Assembly (NCBI RefSeq): GCF_027486195.1
Contig: NZ_JAIXPP010000123.1
Span: 1 to 58,620 of the forward strand
Source of the DNA: Novosphingobium sp.
Lineage (GTDB): Bacteria; Pseudomonadota; Alphaproteobacteria; Sphingomonadales; Sphingomonadaceae
Length of the DNA: 58,620 nt
Reading direction: 5' to 3'
Under the pieces are notes generated by a model. It was given only the letters and a program-made list of their open reading frames with translations. It was not told the origin of the DNA and made no database searches. Below, one piece after another: positions 15,627-24,485 of this stretch (positions are counted from its first letter, which is position 1; every line of letters begins with the position of its first letter). The position numbers were made by a program, and so were the translations under genes.

Positions 15627-16973
15627 ATGGGGGTCCAAGTGCAATTCACCATCAAGCCTGCTGCCACGCCCGGCCGTCGCGCCATTTCGCAAATCGCGCT
15701 CGCCGCCGCGCTGGTTGCGGCTCTCCCGGCTGGCACCACCTTTGCGCAGGAAGTCGCTGCATCGGCCCCCGCGCCTGCCGCGCCCAAGCTTTCCAAGGCC
15801 CAGATCGATGCCCTGCTCACCACGCCCGACAAGGTCGTGTTCATCGACGTGCGCCGCGCCGACGAGATCAGCGAGATCGGCAGCCTGCCGGTGATCCTCA
15901 ACATCCAGATCTCCGAGCTCGACCGCTTCCTCGCCTACATCCCGCGTGACCGTCAGGTCGTGACGATCTCGAACCATGCCGGGCGCGCCGCCAAGGCTGC
16001 CGCGCTGCTCCTGGCCAAGGGCTTCAATGTTGCCGGCGCTATCGGCATTCAGGACTATATCGCCGAGGGCGGCGCGGTCTACGGCCAGAAGATCGTGACG
16101 CCCGAGATTCCCGGCGTCGTCAAGGCGGGAACCCGCGTTGAAGTGATCCGCGAGGGTTTCGAGGGCACCGAAGGGCCCATCGCGCTGGCGGATGGCTCGG
16201 TGCTCTTCACCGAAAACCGCGCCGACCGCCTCGTGAAGATCGGCACAGACGCAACAGTCTCGACCTTCCTCGAAAAAACCGGCGGCGCCAACGCTCTGGC
16301 ACTTTCGGCCAAGGGCGAGTTGCTCGCCGTGCAGACCGCGCCGTCCGCCATTGCCGTGCTGCAACCGGTGAAGAAGGTGCTGGCCGACAAGTTCGACGGC
16401 AAGCCGCTCAACCGGCCCAACGACCTCGCGCTCGCGCGCAGCGGCAACATCTACTTCTCCGATCCCGGCGCGCCTGCCGCAGCGGGCACCCCTCCCCCCC
16501 CGGTCCCGCCCAAGACCGGGTTTTACTGGCTCGACAAAAAGGGCAAGGTCCACCTCGTCGCCGACGATATCCGCCGCCCCAACGGCGTCGCCCTGAGCCC
16601 CGATGAAAAGACCGTCTATGTCGCCAACACAGCGGGCGAGTATCTCCTCGCCTGGACTGTGCAGCCCGATGGCAGCCTGACGGCGCGGCGCGATTTCGTG
16701 AAGCTGGCGGGCTTCAAGACCACTCCCAACGGCCCCACCAGCGGCGCGGATGGCATCGTCGTCGATCAGGACGGACGGGTCTACGTCACCAGCACGCTCG
16801 GCATCGAGGTGTTCTCGCCCGAAGGCCAGCCGCTCGGCGTGATCAAGCTCGCCAAGCAGCCCCAGAACCTCGCGTTCGGCGGCAAGGACCACAACCAACT
16901 CGTGATTGTCGGGCGCGGCTCGGCCTACCGCATCGCCACGCTGACCAAGGGTGTCGACCGCCCGGGCAAGTGA
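15627..16973 (+). CDS. Periplasmic fusion: inactive rhodanese-like domain + SMP-30/gluconolactonase-type propeller
   Basis: About 448 residues. A signal peptide (ISQIALAAALVAALPAGTTFAQ) precedes a rhodanese-like domain (about 55-155) with KVVFIDVRRADEISEIGSLP; the catalytic-loop cysteine is replaced by Ser (VVTISNHAGRAA, Ser115), so sulfur transfer by the usual mechanism is not expected. Residues about 165-448 form a six-bladed SMP-30-like propeller: GFEGTEGPIALADGSVLFTE, LNRPNDLALARSGNIYFSDPG, PNGVALSPDEKTVYVAN and SGADGIVVDQDGRVYVTS, which include the usual Glu, Asn and Asp metal-site positions. ATG 15627 is used; GTG 15639, preceded by a G-run, is an alternative. It lies 38 bases before TonB receptor 2 and likely starts that operon. 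It may hydrolyse a lactone or ester of the imported compound. Confidence 0.82.
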   Translation: MGVQVQFTIKPAATPGRRAISQIALAAALVAALPAGTTFAQEVAASAPAPAAPKLSKAQIDALLTTPDKVVFIDVRRADEISEIGSLPVILNIQISELDRFLAYIPRDRQVVTISNHAGRAAKAAALLLAKGFNVAGAIGIQDYIAEGGAVYGQKIVTPEIPGVVKAGTRVEVIREGFEGTEGPIALADGSVLFTENRADRLVKIGTDATVSTFLEKTGGANALALSAKGELLAVQTAPSAIAVLQPVKKVLADKFDGKPLNRPNDLALARSGNIYFSDPGAPAAAGTPPPPVPPKTGFYWLDKKGKVHLVADDIRRPNGVALSPDEKTVYVANTAGEYLLAWTVQPDGSLTARRDFVKLAGFKTTPNGPTSGADGIVVDQDGRVYVTSTLGIEVFSPEGQPLGVIKLAKQPQNLAFGGKDHNQLVIVGRGSAYRIATLTKGVDRPGK

Positions 16974-17011
16974 CCCGGTGCGCGCCCCTTTTGCAGAACA
17001 GGACCTACATC

Positions 17012-19465
17012 ATGACGTTCGTCACTCCGTCCGTGCGCTCGGCGCTCGCAATCTTGCTGCTATCCGCAGCGCCCGCCGCCTATGCTCAGGTTGCGGCAGC
17101 CCCTGCGCCAGCCCCTGCCCCTGACGCCGCCGCAACCGATGCAGCCGTCCCCGATGCTGCCGCCGATGCGGGCGAACCCATCGTGGTCACCGCGCGCAAC
17201 CGTGCGGAAAACCTCAACGACGTGCCGATCCCGATCTCGGTGCTTGGCGGCGAGACCATCGCCCAGCAGCGCGCCTTCACGCTGGCCGACCTCACCCAGC
17301 GCGCGCCGGGCCTCACCGCAACGACTCCCAACGCGCGCCGCACGGGTGTTTCGCTGCGCGGCATCGGCAAGACCAGCGGCAACGACAACATGGAAGCCGC
17401 CGTCGGCGTGATCGTCGATGACGTGTTCCTCGGCCACGTGGGCATGACCTATCAGGACTTCACCGATCTCCAGCAGGTGGAAATCCTGCGCGGGCCGCAG
17501 GGCACGCTGCTCGGCAAGAACACCTCGCTCGGCGTGATCAAGTACACGAGCAAGGCGCCCTCGTTCACGCCCGAAGGCTCGCTCGATCTCGAGACCGGCT
17601 TCACCCGCCGCGCGTTCAAGGCGCGCGGGTCGTACTCCGGCCCGCTGGTCGGCGATGTCCTCGCTTACCGCGCCTCGTTCTTCTTCGACAAGCAGGACGG
17701 CGACATCCTCAACGTCAACCCGGCGCTCGGCGGGCGCTGGCATGAACGCAAGCGCTGGGGCGGCCGCGTACAGGTGCTCTTCAAGCCGAGCGACCACTTC
17801 TCGCTGCGCCTCAATGCCGATCTCGCCGAAACCAACGAGAACAGCAACACCAAGCCCTTCATCATCGATCCCGCCACGCTCGACGATGGCTCGGTGCGCA
17901 CCACGACCTATACCACCCGCCTCGCGCGCGGCTATTTCGGCGGCTACCAGCCGATTATCGGCTCGCTCGATACGATCGACATGGATCAGGCACTGCCGCT
18001 GATCACGCGCAACCAGGGCGTTTCGCTGGTCGCGACGTGGGATGCGGGGCCGTTCGAGATCAAGTCGATCTCGGCGCTGCGCGATTTCCACTTCGATGCC
18101 AACAACGATAGCGAGCAGACACGCTTTGCGATCAACCGCGGCGGTACGCTGGTCGATACCCGGCAGCTCTCGGAAGAACTGCGCCTGTCCGGCAATCTGG
18201 GCTCGCAGATCACCTTCCAGACCGGTCTCTATGTCTACAAGATCGATACCGAGACCACGAGCCGCACGCTCTATGGCGCGGACGCCGGTGCATTCTATGC
18301 CACCAACGCCCAGTACCGGACGCTCAATTCCCCGGCCGGCTTTGCCCTCTTGCAACAGTCGCTGAAGGACGTCCGCTCGATCACCTATCAGAACCCGGTT
18401 TCCAACAGCCAGGCCGCCTTTGCGCAGGCAGACTGGAAGCCGCTTCCGGGCCTGACGATTACCGGCGGCCTGCGCTATACCCGCGAACAGAAGCGCAGCA
18501 TCACCACCAAGGCGGCCACCTTCGTGGATGGCAGCGCGCTGGTTTCGACCGGCAATGCCACCGCCGATGCGATCCGCGCCGGTCAACTCGGCGTGAACTA
18601 CACCGATGTCCTCGGCGATCCGATCCATCAGGACTCGGTCGCCTGGCTGATCAACCCCAGCTACAAGCTCGGGCCTGATCTGCTGCTCTATGCCTCGGCC
18701 AGCGGCGGCGGGAAATCGGGTGCCGTCGCCTTCGACAACAACGGCAACCAGCGCAACGTCAACGCCGAGAAGACCACCGACTTCGAGCTCGGCCTCAAGG
18801 GGGATCTGCTCGATCACGCACTCTCGTTCAGCGTGAACCTCTACTACACCAAGGTGCGCGACTATCAGGCGACCACCAGCATTCCCGATCCGATCTCACC
18901 GATCGGGTTCAGCTCGGTGCTCGGCAACATTCCGGGCCTGCGCGCGCGGGGCGTGGAATTCGAGGCTTCGGCGCGGCCGGTCGAGGGTCTGACGCTCAAC
19001 CTCGCGGTCGGCTACAACGATGCCAAGTACACCGACTGGTCGACCGCAACCTACCCGCGCAACGTGGTAACCACGGCGGCAAACCCCACCTGCAACAACA
19101 CCGGCAAGCAGATCGTCGGCGCGCCGCTGTGGACCGTGATCACCGGCTTCGATTTCGAGCGCGAGATCGGGCATTCGGGCATTTCATTCCACGCCTTCGG
19201 GATCGACACCTACCGCACCAGCCACAATCTGGAGCAGCTGCTTTCGCCCTACGGGTTCCAGAAAGCCTATCACCTGACTGATGCGGGCTTCGGCATCATC
19301 ACCAATGTGGCGGGCCACAAGACCGAGCTCAGCGTGGTCGGCAAGAACGTGTTCGACACGAAGTACACCACCAGCGTCAACGATTTCAGCAACAACGCAC
19401 CGGTTGGCTACGATGGTATCGGCCCCCGCCGCTACATCGGCCTGCTGCTGCGCACGAAGTTCTGA
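17012..19465 (+). CDS. TonB-dependent outer-membrane receptor 2
   Basis: 817 residues. Signal peptide ending near PAAYAQ, a long Ala/Pro/Asp-rich linker, then the TonB box EPIVVTARNRAENLNDVPI and a full plug (VSLRGIGKTSGNDN, VIVDDVFLG, QQVEILRGPQGTLLGKN) before a 22-strand barrel that ends RRYIGLLLRTKF with a C-terminal Phe, as expected for Bam-dependent folding. This is the sphingomonad-type receptor family. Start chosen from AGGA eight bases upstream. It is followed at once by the DUF6152 protein and two paralogous secreted proteins, and preceded by the rhodanese/SMP-30 fusion, suggesting a five-gene uptake operon. The ligand cannot be read from the sequence. Confidence 0.9.
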   Translation: MTFVTPSVRSALAILLLSAAPAAYAQVAAAPAPAPAPDAAATDAAVPDAAADAGEPIVVTARNRAENLNDVPIPISVLGGETIAQQRAFTLADLTQRAPGLTATTPNARRTGVSLRGIGKTSGNDNMEAAVGVIVDDVFLGHVGMTYQDFTDLQQVEILRGPQGTLLGKNTSLGVIKYTSKAPSFTPEGSLDLETGFTRRAFKARGSYSGPLVGDVLAYRASFFFDKQDGDILNVNPALGGRWHERKRWGGRVQVLFKPSDHFSLRLNADLAETNENSNTKPFIIDPATLDDGSVRTTTYTTRLARGYFGGYQPIIGSLDTIDMDQALPLITRNQGVSLVATWDAGPFEIKSISALRDFHFDANNDSEQTRFAINRGGTLVDTRQLSEELRLSGNLGSQITFQTGLYVYKIDTETTSRTLYGADAGAFYATNAQYRTLNSPAGFALLQQSLKDVRSITYQNPVSNSQAAFAQADWKPLPGLTITGGLRYTREQKRSITTKAATFVDGSALVSTGNATADAIRAGQLGVNYTDVLGDPIHQDSVAWLINPSYKLGPDLLLYASASGGGKSGAVAFDNNGNQRNVNAEKTTDFELGLKGDLLDHALSFSVNLYYTKVRDYQATTSIPDPISPIGFSSVLGNIPGLRARGVEFEASARPVEGLTLNLAVGYNDAKYTDWSTATYPRNVVTTAANPTCNNTGKQIVGAPLWTVITGFDFEREIGHSGISFHAFGIDTYRTSHNLEQLLSPYGFQKAYHLTDAGFGIITNVAGHKTELSVVGKNVFDTKYTTSVNDFSNNAPVGYDGIGPRRYIGLLLRTKF

Positions 19466-19476
19466 TGGAGGCCCGA

Positions 19477-19893
19477 ATGTTCAAGACCAAGTCTCTGCTA
19501 ATCGCGGCCGCCATGGCTGGTGCCGTGGCGCTGCCAACTGCCAGTTCTGCCCATCATGCCTTTGCAGCGGAGTTCGACAGCTCCAAGCCGCTCGTCCTGA
19601 ACGGGGTCGTCACCAAGGTCCGCTTCGTCAATCCGCACAGCTGGATCTATATCGACGTGCGCAACAAGGATGGCTCGGTCACCAACTGGGGCTTCGAATT
19701 CGGCACGCCGAGCTCTCTGCGCGCCAGCAACGTGAGCCGCGATGATGTTCACGCCGGAGTGCCGATCCGCCTCGCGGGCTACAAGGCCAAGAACGGCGGC
19801 CCCTTCGGCTATGCTACCACCATCGTGCTCCCCGGCGGACGCAAGGTGCAGACAGGCAGCGCGCCCGATGCTCCGCCGCCGCCGGTGAGCTGA
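19477..19893 (+). CDS. DUF6152 family secreted protein
   Basis: 138 residues: signal peptide ending near SSAHHA, then a small beta-rich domain with FDSSKPLVLNGVVTKVRFVNPHSWIYIDV, the diagnostic HHAF and NPHSW motifs of DUF6152. The fold predicted for such sequences is OB-like. The ATG at 19477 was chosen over the one at 19465 because GGAGG lies five bases upstream. It follows receptor 2 by 11 bases and precedes the next gene by 4. DUF6152 proteins repeatedly occur beside secreted proteins like the next two, but their function is unknown. The two His residues after the signal cleavage site could bind a metal. Confidence 0.8.
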   Translation: MFKTKSLLIAAAMAGAVALPTASSAHHAFAAEFDSSKPLVLNGVVTKVRFVNPHSWIYIDVRNKDGSVTNWGFEFGTPSSLRASNVSRDDVHAGVPIRLAGYKAKNGGPFGYATTIVLPGGRKVQTGSAPDAPPPPVS

Positions 19894-19897
19894 TCCG

Positions 19898-20698
19898 ATG
19901 GCGAGCAACACCCTGAAACCGCTTGGCGCGGCGCTCCTCCTGGCCGCGCTCGCTTGGCCGGTGCCGAGCCCGGCAGAGACCGTGCCGGCGCCGGCCACCG
20001 CGCCCGCCCCGATCCCGCGCACAGCCGAGGGCAAGCCCGATTTCTCCGGCATCTGGCAGGTGCTGGGCGAGGCCGAATATGATCTGGAGCCCCATACCGG
20101 GCGGCGCGATGCGCCGCCGGGGCCCGGCGTGGTCGTTAGCGGCACGATCCCCTATCGCCCCGAAGCCCTCGCGCAGCGCCAGCGCAATTTCGAAGTGCGC
20201 GGGAAGGACGACCCGCGCTTGAAGTGCTTCGTGCTCGGCGTGCCGCGCGGGATCTATTATCAGGCGCCCTTCCAGATCTTCCAACGCCCGGCCGATCTCA
20301 CGCTGGTCCACCAGTTCGGCAATCAGGTCCGGACAATCCGCACCGATGGCTCGCTCCATCCCGAAGAGCAGCATCAGGAGCTGTGGCTGGGCGACAGCCG
20401 GGGACGCTGGGACGGCGATACGCTGGTCGTCGATGTCACCGACTTCAACGAGGAAACCTGGCTCGACCGCGCCGGCAACTATCACAGCGAGGAACTGCAT
20501 GTGATCGAGCGCTGGACGCTGATCGATGCCAACACGATCGACTACCGCGCCACGCTGGACGACCCCAAGGTCTATACGAAACCGTGGACGATCAACGTCC
20601 TGCTCCACCGCCGCCGCGACAAGGGTTTCCAGCTGATCGAGGACTATTGCTACACCCTCGATTACGCGCCGTTCTATCCGCACAAGGAGGGCAAGTGA
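19898..20698 (+). CDS. Secreted protein, first of a tandem paralogous pair
   Basis: 266 residues with a signal peptide (LGAALLLAALAWPVPSPAE) and a mature beta-rich domain. PDFSGIWQ near residue 50 and GDSRGRWDGDTLVVDVTDFNEETW near 165 are the recurrent words of a large unnamed bacterial family; similar phrases appear in the next protein (GDSRGHWEGNTLVVDVTNNN). The shared ending, DPKVYTKPWT against DPTVYTRPWT, confirms paralogy. Cys-containing tail (EDYCYTLDYAPFY). It starts 4 bases after the DUF6152 gene and its TGA overlaps the ATG of the next gene. No catalytic motif recognised; a role in binding or modifying the compound imported by receptor 2 is a guess from context. Confidence 0.72.
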   Translation: MASNTLKPLGAALLLAALAWPVPSPAETVPAPATAPAPIPRTAEGKPDFSGIWQVLGEAEYDLEPHTGRRDAPPGPGVVVSGTIPYRPEALAQRQRNFEVRGKDDPRLKCFVLGVPRGIYYQAPFQIFQRPADLTLVHQFGNQVRTIRTDGSLHPEEQHQELWLGDSRGRWDGDTLVVDVTDFNEETWLDRAGNYHSEELHVIERWTLIDANTIDYRATLDDPKVYTKPWTINVLLHRRRDKGFQLIEDYCYTLDYAPFYPHKEGK

Positions 20699-21663
20699 TG
20701 AAGCGCCTGCTGCTTTGCACCGCCGCGCTCGGGCTGATGGCGATTGCGCCGACTGTGCGGGCGCAGACCGCACCGGCTCCTGCAAACGCCGCCGCGCGCT
20801 GGGAAAAGACCGTGCCGGTCATCGCCTCGGGCGACTGGACGGGAGCGCGCCTGCCGGATGGCCAGCCCGATGTCGGCGGCTTCTGGTCAAACACCATTTC
20901 GAACCACAGCAACTTCACCGATCCGCAGGCCGGCCCGCCGGGCGAACCCTCGGCGGCGGCGAAGCTCCCGCGCGATCAGCGTGCGCCCAGCCGCGTTAGC
21001 GATCCCGCCGATGGCCAGATCCCCTACCTGCCCGCTGCCCGCGCGCTGCAGGAGGATTTCGCGAAGAACTTCCCCAACCCGGTGAAGCCCCGCTACATCG
21101 AGCCGCTCGCGCGTTGCGCCCCGGCGGGGGTGCCAAAATCGTTCATGTGGCACGGCTATGAAGTGCGCCAGTACACGGGATACGTCGTGTTCCTGTTCGA
21201 TTCCGGCACCCGCGTCATCAAGCTGGATGGATCGCCGCACCTGCCGCCGCAGATCAAGCTGTGGAACGGGGATTCGCGCGGGCACTGGGAAGGCAACACG
21301 CTCGTCGTCGATGTCACCAACAACAATGGCAAGGCGCTGTTCGGCCGCTATGGCGATTTCATGAGCGAGAACGCGAAGGTCGCCGAACGCTTCGTGTTCG
21401 ATCCGGCGGGCCAGCGCTTCAACTATATCGCCACCTTCACCGATCCCACGGTTTACACCCGGCCCTGGACAGCGACGATCCCAGCGCGGCGGTTTACTGC
21501 GGCGGACACGCCCGATGGCTGGCACTTCGATGTGAAGCCGGTCAACCAGCCGGGGAGGCCGCTGCGCTATGAACATGCCGAGCGGATTTGCGCGGAAAAC
21601 AACGGCCCCTTCGGCGGCGGCGCGGTCGGCGTGCCGTCCGAAGAGGCCGTAATCAGCCGCTAA
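20698..21663 (+). CDS. Secreted protein, second of a tandem paralogous pair
   Basis: 321 residues: signal peptide (LLLCTAALGLMAIAPTVRA), then DGQPDVGGFWSN, ARCAPAGVPKSFMW, and the family core GDSRGHWEGNTLVVDVTNNNGK. It shares the fold-defining words of the preceding protein but carries about 50 additional residues at the N-terminus. A strong AAGGAGGG ribosome binding site precedes the ATG, which overlaps the upstream TGA by one base. Last gene of the operon; a large inverted repeat follows between it and sorB. Function not known. Confidence 0.72.
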   Translation: MKRLLLCTAALGLMAIAPTVRAQTAPAPANAAARWEKTVPVIASGDWTGARLPDGQPDVGGFWSNTISNHSNFTDPQAGPPGEPSAAAKLPRDQRAPSRVSDPADGQIPYLPAARALQEDFAKNFPNPVKPRYIEPLARCAPAGVPKSFMWHGYEVRQYTGYVVFLFDSGTRVIKLDGSPHLPPQIKLWNGDSRGHWEGNTLVVDVTNNNGKALFGRYGDFMSENAKVAERFVFDPAGQRFNYIATFTDPTVYTRPWTATIPARRFTAADTPDGWHFDVKPVNQPGRPLRYEHAERICAENNGPFGGGAVGVPSEEAVISR

Positions 21664-21670
21664 CGGGCTC

Positions 21671-21708
21671 CGGCAGCGCTCAGCCGAACCTGGCTGTCAG
21701 CGCTGCCG
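21671..21708. terminator. Strong hairpin between convergent operons
   Basis: CGGCAGCGCT and AGCGCTGCCG pair perfectly, with an inner CAGCC/GGCTG stem. It lies between convergent transcripts, the right part inside the sorB end, and could stop both. There is no clear T-run on either side, so it may act with Rho or protect 3' ends. Confidence 0.45.
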
Positions 21709-21982
21709 CAACCGCGTCGGCCTCAGCGGGGTCGACCGGCGCCTTGTAGACGGTGATCATCTTGGTAACAGAGTCCCGCCAGAACTGCGCCCCTTTGCCG
21801 CGCGGCTGGGTCACGATGTACTCCAGCGAATGGCAGGCAGAACAATTGCGCACCACCACTTCATCGCCGCTCCCGGCAAGCTCGGCGGGGATCTGCTCGA
21901 GCAGCGGGGCATAGCGCACCGGCCGCGCCGCTACGCAAAGCGAGGCCGCGAGCACTAGCATGGCAAGGGGGAACGCGCGCAT
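21680..21982 (-). CDS. sorB: Sulfite dehydrogenase cytochrome c subunit (SorB-like)
   Basis: About 100 residues with a signal peptide (LAMLVLAASLCVA) and one haem site, NCSACHS (CxxCH), followed by a typical mono-haem cytochrome c layout with a distal Met in SVTKMITVYKAP. It would pass electrons from the molybdenum subunit to the respiratory chain in the periplasm. The ATG at 21982 overlaps the sorA TGA by one base (TGATG). A GTG three bases earlier is possible. Its partner lies directly upstream, matching the SorAB arrangement of Starkeya and other sulfite-oxidising bacteria. Confidence 0.8.
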   Translation of the reverse strand: MRAFPLAMLVLAASLCVAARPVRYAPLLEQIPAELAGSGDEVVVRNCSACHSLEYIVTQPRGKGAQFWRDSVTKMITVYKAPVDPAEADAVAAALTARFG

Positions 21983-23181
21983 CACAGCGCCTCCAGCTTC
22001 AAGGATTCAACCACGTTGCGCATGTAGCCCGCAGGTTGCCAGCGCGGCTCCAGCGGCTGCGTCTCGCCGTCCGTGGTGAAGGCGCGCACCTTGATGGCAT
22101 GGCTGCCCGCCTCCAGCCGCAACCCCAGCCGCCATTCGCGGAAGGAAAAGCGACCGAGGTCTTCGCCCAGCCGCGCCTCGCTCCAGCTTGCGCCGCCATC
22201 GGCAGAGACCATCACCCGCGCCACGCCCGCGCCGCCGCTGAAGGCAATGCCGCGCAGTTCGGCTACGCGCCCAGCAGGCACCCGCGCACCGTCGGCATGG
22301 CTGGTGAAGAAGGAGCGGACATTGATCCGGCTGATCGGCCGCGTCCTGTCCGGCTTCGTACCGGGCGCTACGCAGGCGCACGCGTTGTCCGGCACGCGGT
22401 AGGCGGTCTTCATCCAGTAGCCGCCGAACTCCGCATCGACGACCATGATCTCGCTGAGGTGCTTGACCCAGTAGGTGCCGTAGTATCCCGGCACCACGAG
22501 CCGCAGGGGATAGCCATTGAGGAACGGAAGATCGGCACCGTTCATCGCCCAGGCGACCATGACTTCGCCATCGCGCGCGTGATCGATATCGAGGGCCTTG
22601 ACGAAATCGGGCACGCCATCCGCAGGCGGCACATCGAGCCCGTTGAACGTCACCTGCCGCGCCCCGGCGCGCACCCCGACACGGTCAAGCAAAGTCCGCA
22701 GCGGCACTCCCCGCCAGCGGGCATTGCCCATTGCGCCGTTGGCAAGCTGCCCGCCGCCCACCCGCGGCTCGAAAAAGCCCCGGCTGTTGCCCGAACACTG
22801 GTTCACCGCGACCAACTCGGTCACCGGAAAATTGCGCTTCAGGCTGGCGAGCGAAAGGTCGAGCGGCTTTTCGACATGACCGCCGATTGCAAGGCGGAAG
22901 CTTGCCGGATCAATCGCATCGGGCAGACCGGAGAGGTGATAGCGCACGAAGAACGCGTCATTAGGCGTCAGCAGACCTTCATTGAACACAGCAAAGGGCG
23001 TCTCCAACTGCGGCGGACGCGCCGTCAGCAGCAGCATCGGGCGCTTCTGCGGCGCGCGCACCAGCGGGCGCGTCCCGTTGGCGAAAGGCAGCCGGACTGT
23101 TGCGGCACCTGCCAGCTCGGCCGCGCCTACCATCGAAAGGCCTGCTCCGGCAACGAACTGACGGCGATCGAGAGTGGACAT
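21982..23181 (-). CDS. sorA: Sulfite dehydrogenase molybdenum subunit (SorA-like)
   Basis: 399 residues of the sulfite-oxidase fold. A Tat signal (DRRQFVAGAGLSMVGAAEL) precedes the molybdopterin domain. AVNQCSGNSRGFF carries the Cys that ligates molybdenum; VRYHLSGLP and the KALDIDHARDGEVMVAWAMNG stretch line the cofactor pocket, and GYYGTYWVKHLSEI holds the substrate-site Arg/Trp/His area. The C-terminal Ig-like dimer domain has VSADGGASWSEARLG. It oxidises sulfite to sulfate in the periplasm together with SorB. GGAGGAG lies 8 bases before the ATG. It follows the LysR gene by 20 bases and probably shares its transcript. Confidence 0.88.
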   Translation of the reverse strand: MSTLDRRQFVAGAGLSMVGAAELAGAATVRLPFANGTRPLVRAPQKRPMLLLTARPPQLETPFAVFNEGLLTPNDAFFVRYHLSGLPDAIDPASFRLAIGGHVEKPLDLSLASLKRNFPVTELVAVNQCSGNSRGFFEPRVGGGQLANGAMGNARWRGVPLRTLLDRVGVRAGARQVTFNGLDVPPADGVPDFVKALDIDHARDGEVMVAWAMNGADLPFLNGYPLRLVVPGYYGTYWVKHLSEIMVVDAEFGGYWMKTAYRVPDNACACVAPGTKPDRTRPISRINVRSFFTSHADGARVPAGRVAELRGIAFSGGAGVARVMVSADGGASWSEARLGEDLGRFSFREWRLGLRLEAGSHAIKVRAFTTDGETQPLEPRWQPAGYMRNVVESLKLEAL

Positions 23182-23201
23182 CAGGGAAACTCCTCCGGCC
23201 T

Positions 23202-24242
23202 TCAACGCCCGGCGGCGGCAAACGCGCCCGCCTTGTTTAGCTCGGCCGGACCGCCCTCCCCGAACAGCAGATCGGAGCGCTCGGCAAAGCTCGCGATTGC
23301 TGGAACCGCTGCCCCGGCTGGCGCCCGTTTGCGGCCGCTCAGCACCTGCGGATCGAGATGCGGGGCAAGCATCGCGATGAACTGATAGGCGTAGTTGCGC
23401 AGGAGACTACCCTTGCGCAGCGCGATCTTGGTGCTGCTCGTGCCGAAAAAGCCCGCCGTGGCCGGAACCACCGCCAGGTTTTCAAGCTGCCCGTTCTCGA
23501 TCGCCATCTGCGCGATGATGCCGATCCCCGCGCCCAGCCGGACGTAAGTCTTGATCACATCCGCATCCATCGCGCGCAGCCGCAGATAGGGCTCCAGCCC
23601 TGCCCGCTCGAACACCTGCTGCACTTGCGATCCGCCGGAGAATTCGGCGCTGTAGGTGATGATCGGATAACGCGCGAGATCGGCCAGCGTCGGCGCCTCC
23701 AGTTCCAGCAGCGGATGGCCCTTGGGTGCGATGGCGACATGCTGCCAGGTGAAGCAGGGATGGGTCTCAAGCTGGGGATAGCCGTCCACCGCCTCAGTCG
23801 CCACGCCGATATCCGCCTCGCCGCGCAGCAGCGCTTCGGCCACGAAGCTCGGCGTCCCCTGCAGCAGTTCCACCTCCACGTCGGGAAACTGCGCGCCGAA
23901 GCGCAGCAGCAGCCTGGGCAGCACGTAGTTGGCCTGATTGTGCGTCGCCGCAATGATCAGGCAGCCCTTGTCAGCCTCGGCAAACTGCGCCGAAAGCCGC
24001 TTGAGATTGTCCGCTTCCTGCAGCAGCCGCTCGATCACCTTGGCCGCGCTTTCGCCGGCCGGTGTCAGGCCCACCAGCCGCTTGCCGCGCCGCACGAAGA
24101 TATCGACCCTCAGTTCCTGCTCCAGCTCTCGGATCTGCTTGCTCACCCCCGATTGCGAGGTGAACAGTTCGCCCGCTACCTTGGTCAGATTGAGATCGTT
24201 CTGAACCGCTGCGCGCACATAGCGCAGTTGCTGGAAATTCAT
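23202..24242 (-). CDS. CysB-like LysR-type transcriptional regulator
   Basis: 346 residues. The N-terminal winged helix is of CysB/Cbl type: MNFQQLRYVRAAVQNDLNLTKVA, then GVSKQIRELEQEL, with the conserved N-L-T-K and SQSGVSKQI words. The effector domain contains GCLIIAATHNQANYVLP and ITYSAEFSGGSQVQQVF, with the T-x-x-x-A-x-Y words of the sulfate/thiosulfate-binding CysB group. It has a 30-residue C-terminal extension rich in Ala and Pro. It is the first gene of the lysR-sorA-sorB operon. Divergent from the cytochrome gene, with palindromic sites between; autoregulation and control of sulfite use are inferred from position. Confidence 0.85.
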   Translation of the reverse strand: MNFQQLRYVRAAVQNDLNLTKVAGELFTSQSGVSKQIRELEQELRVDIFVRRGKRLVGLTPAGESAAKVIERLLQEADNLKRLSAQFAEADKGCLIIAATHNQANYVLPRLLLRFGAQFPDVEVELLQGTPSFVAEALLRGEADIGVATEAVDGYPQLETHPCFTWQHVAIAPKGHPLLELEAPTLADLARYPIITYSAEFSGGSQVQQVFERAGLEPYLRLRAMDADVIKTYVRLGAGIGIIAQMAIENGQLENLAVVPATAGFFGTSSTKIALRKGSLLRNYAYQFIAMLAPHLDPQVLSGRKRAPAGAAVPAIASFAERSDLLFGEGGPAELNKAGAFAAAGR

Positions 24243-24357
24243 GCCCCGACCCTCACTGGAAGCCCCTCACTCGCGGTGGAGAAGCATCCTGCGCAGGGTA
24301 GCATCTGTGTCTATTGATTTAGTAGAGATTGGCACAAAGCTCAAGTCAAAAAATGCA

Positions 24358-24419
24358 ATGCTTATGTCCCGGCGGAACAAGCCGTGCCGGAATATCGCGC
24401 TTGCTCATAAGCATATGAG
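24358..24419. promoter_or_regulatory. Palindrome CTCATA-AGCA-TATGAG and a partner half-site
   Basis: A perfect 16-bp dyad at 24404-24419 sits 67 bases before the cytochrome start. A second CATAAGCAT word, inverted, lies at 24358-24366. Both fall between the divergent lysR and cytochrome genes, a classic place for LysR-type regulator binding. The dyad is 15/16 identical to the one at 27057. Confidence 0.55.
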
Positions 24420-24485
24420 GAATGGTTGGCAGGGACACGGCGGGCCAGAGCCTATGGTGTTGCCGGTAATCCAAGGGGGGGTCCC

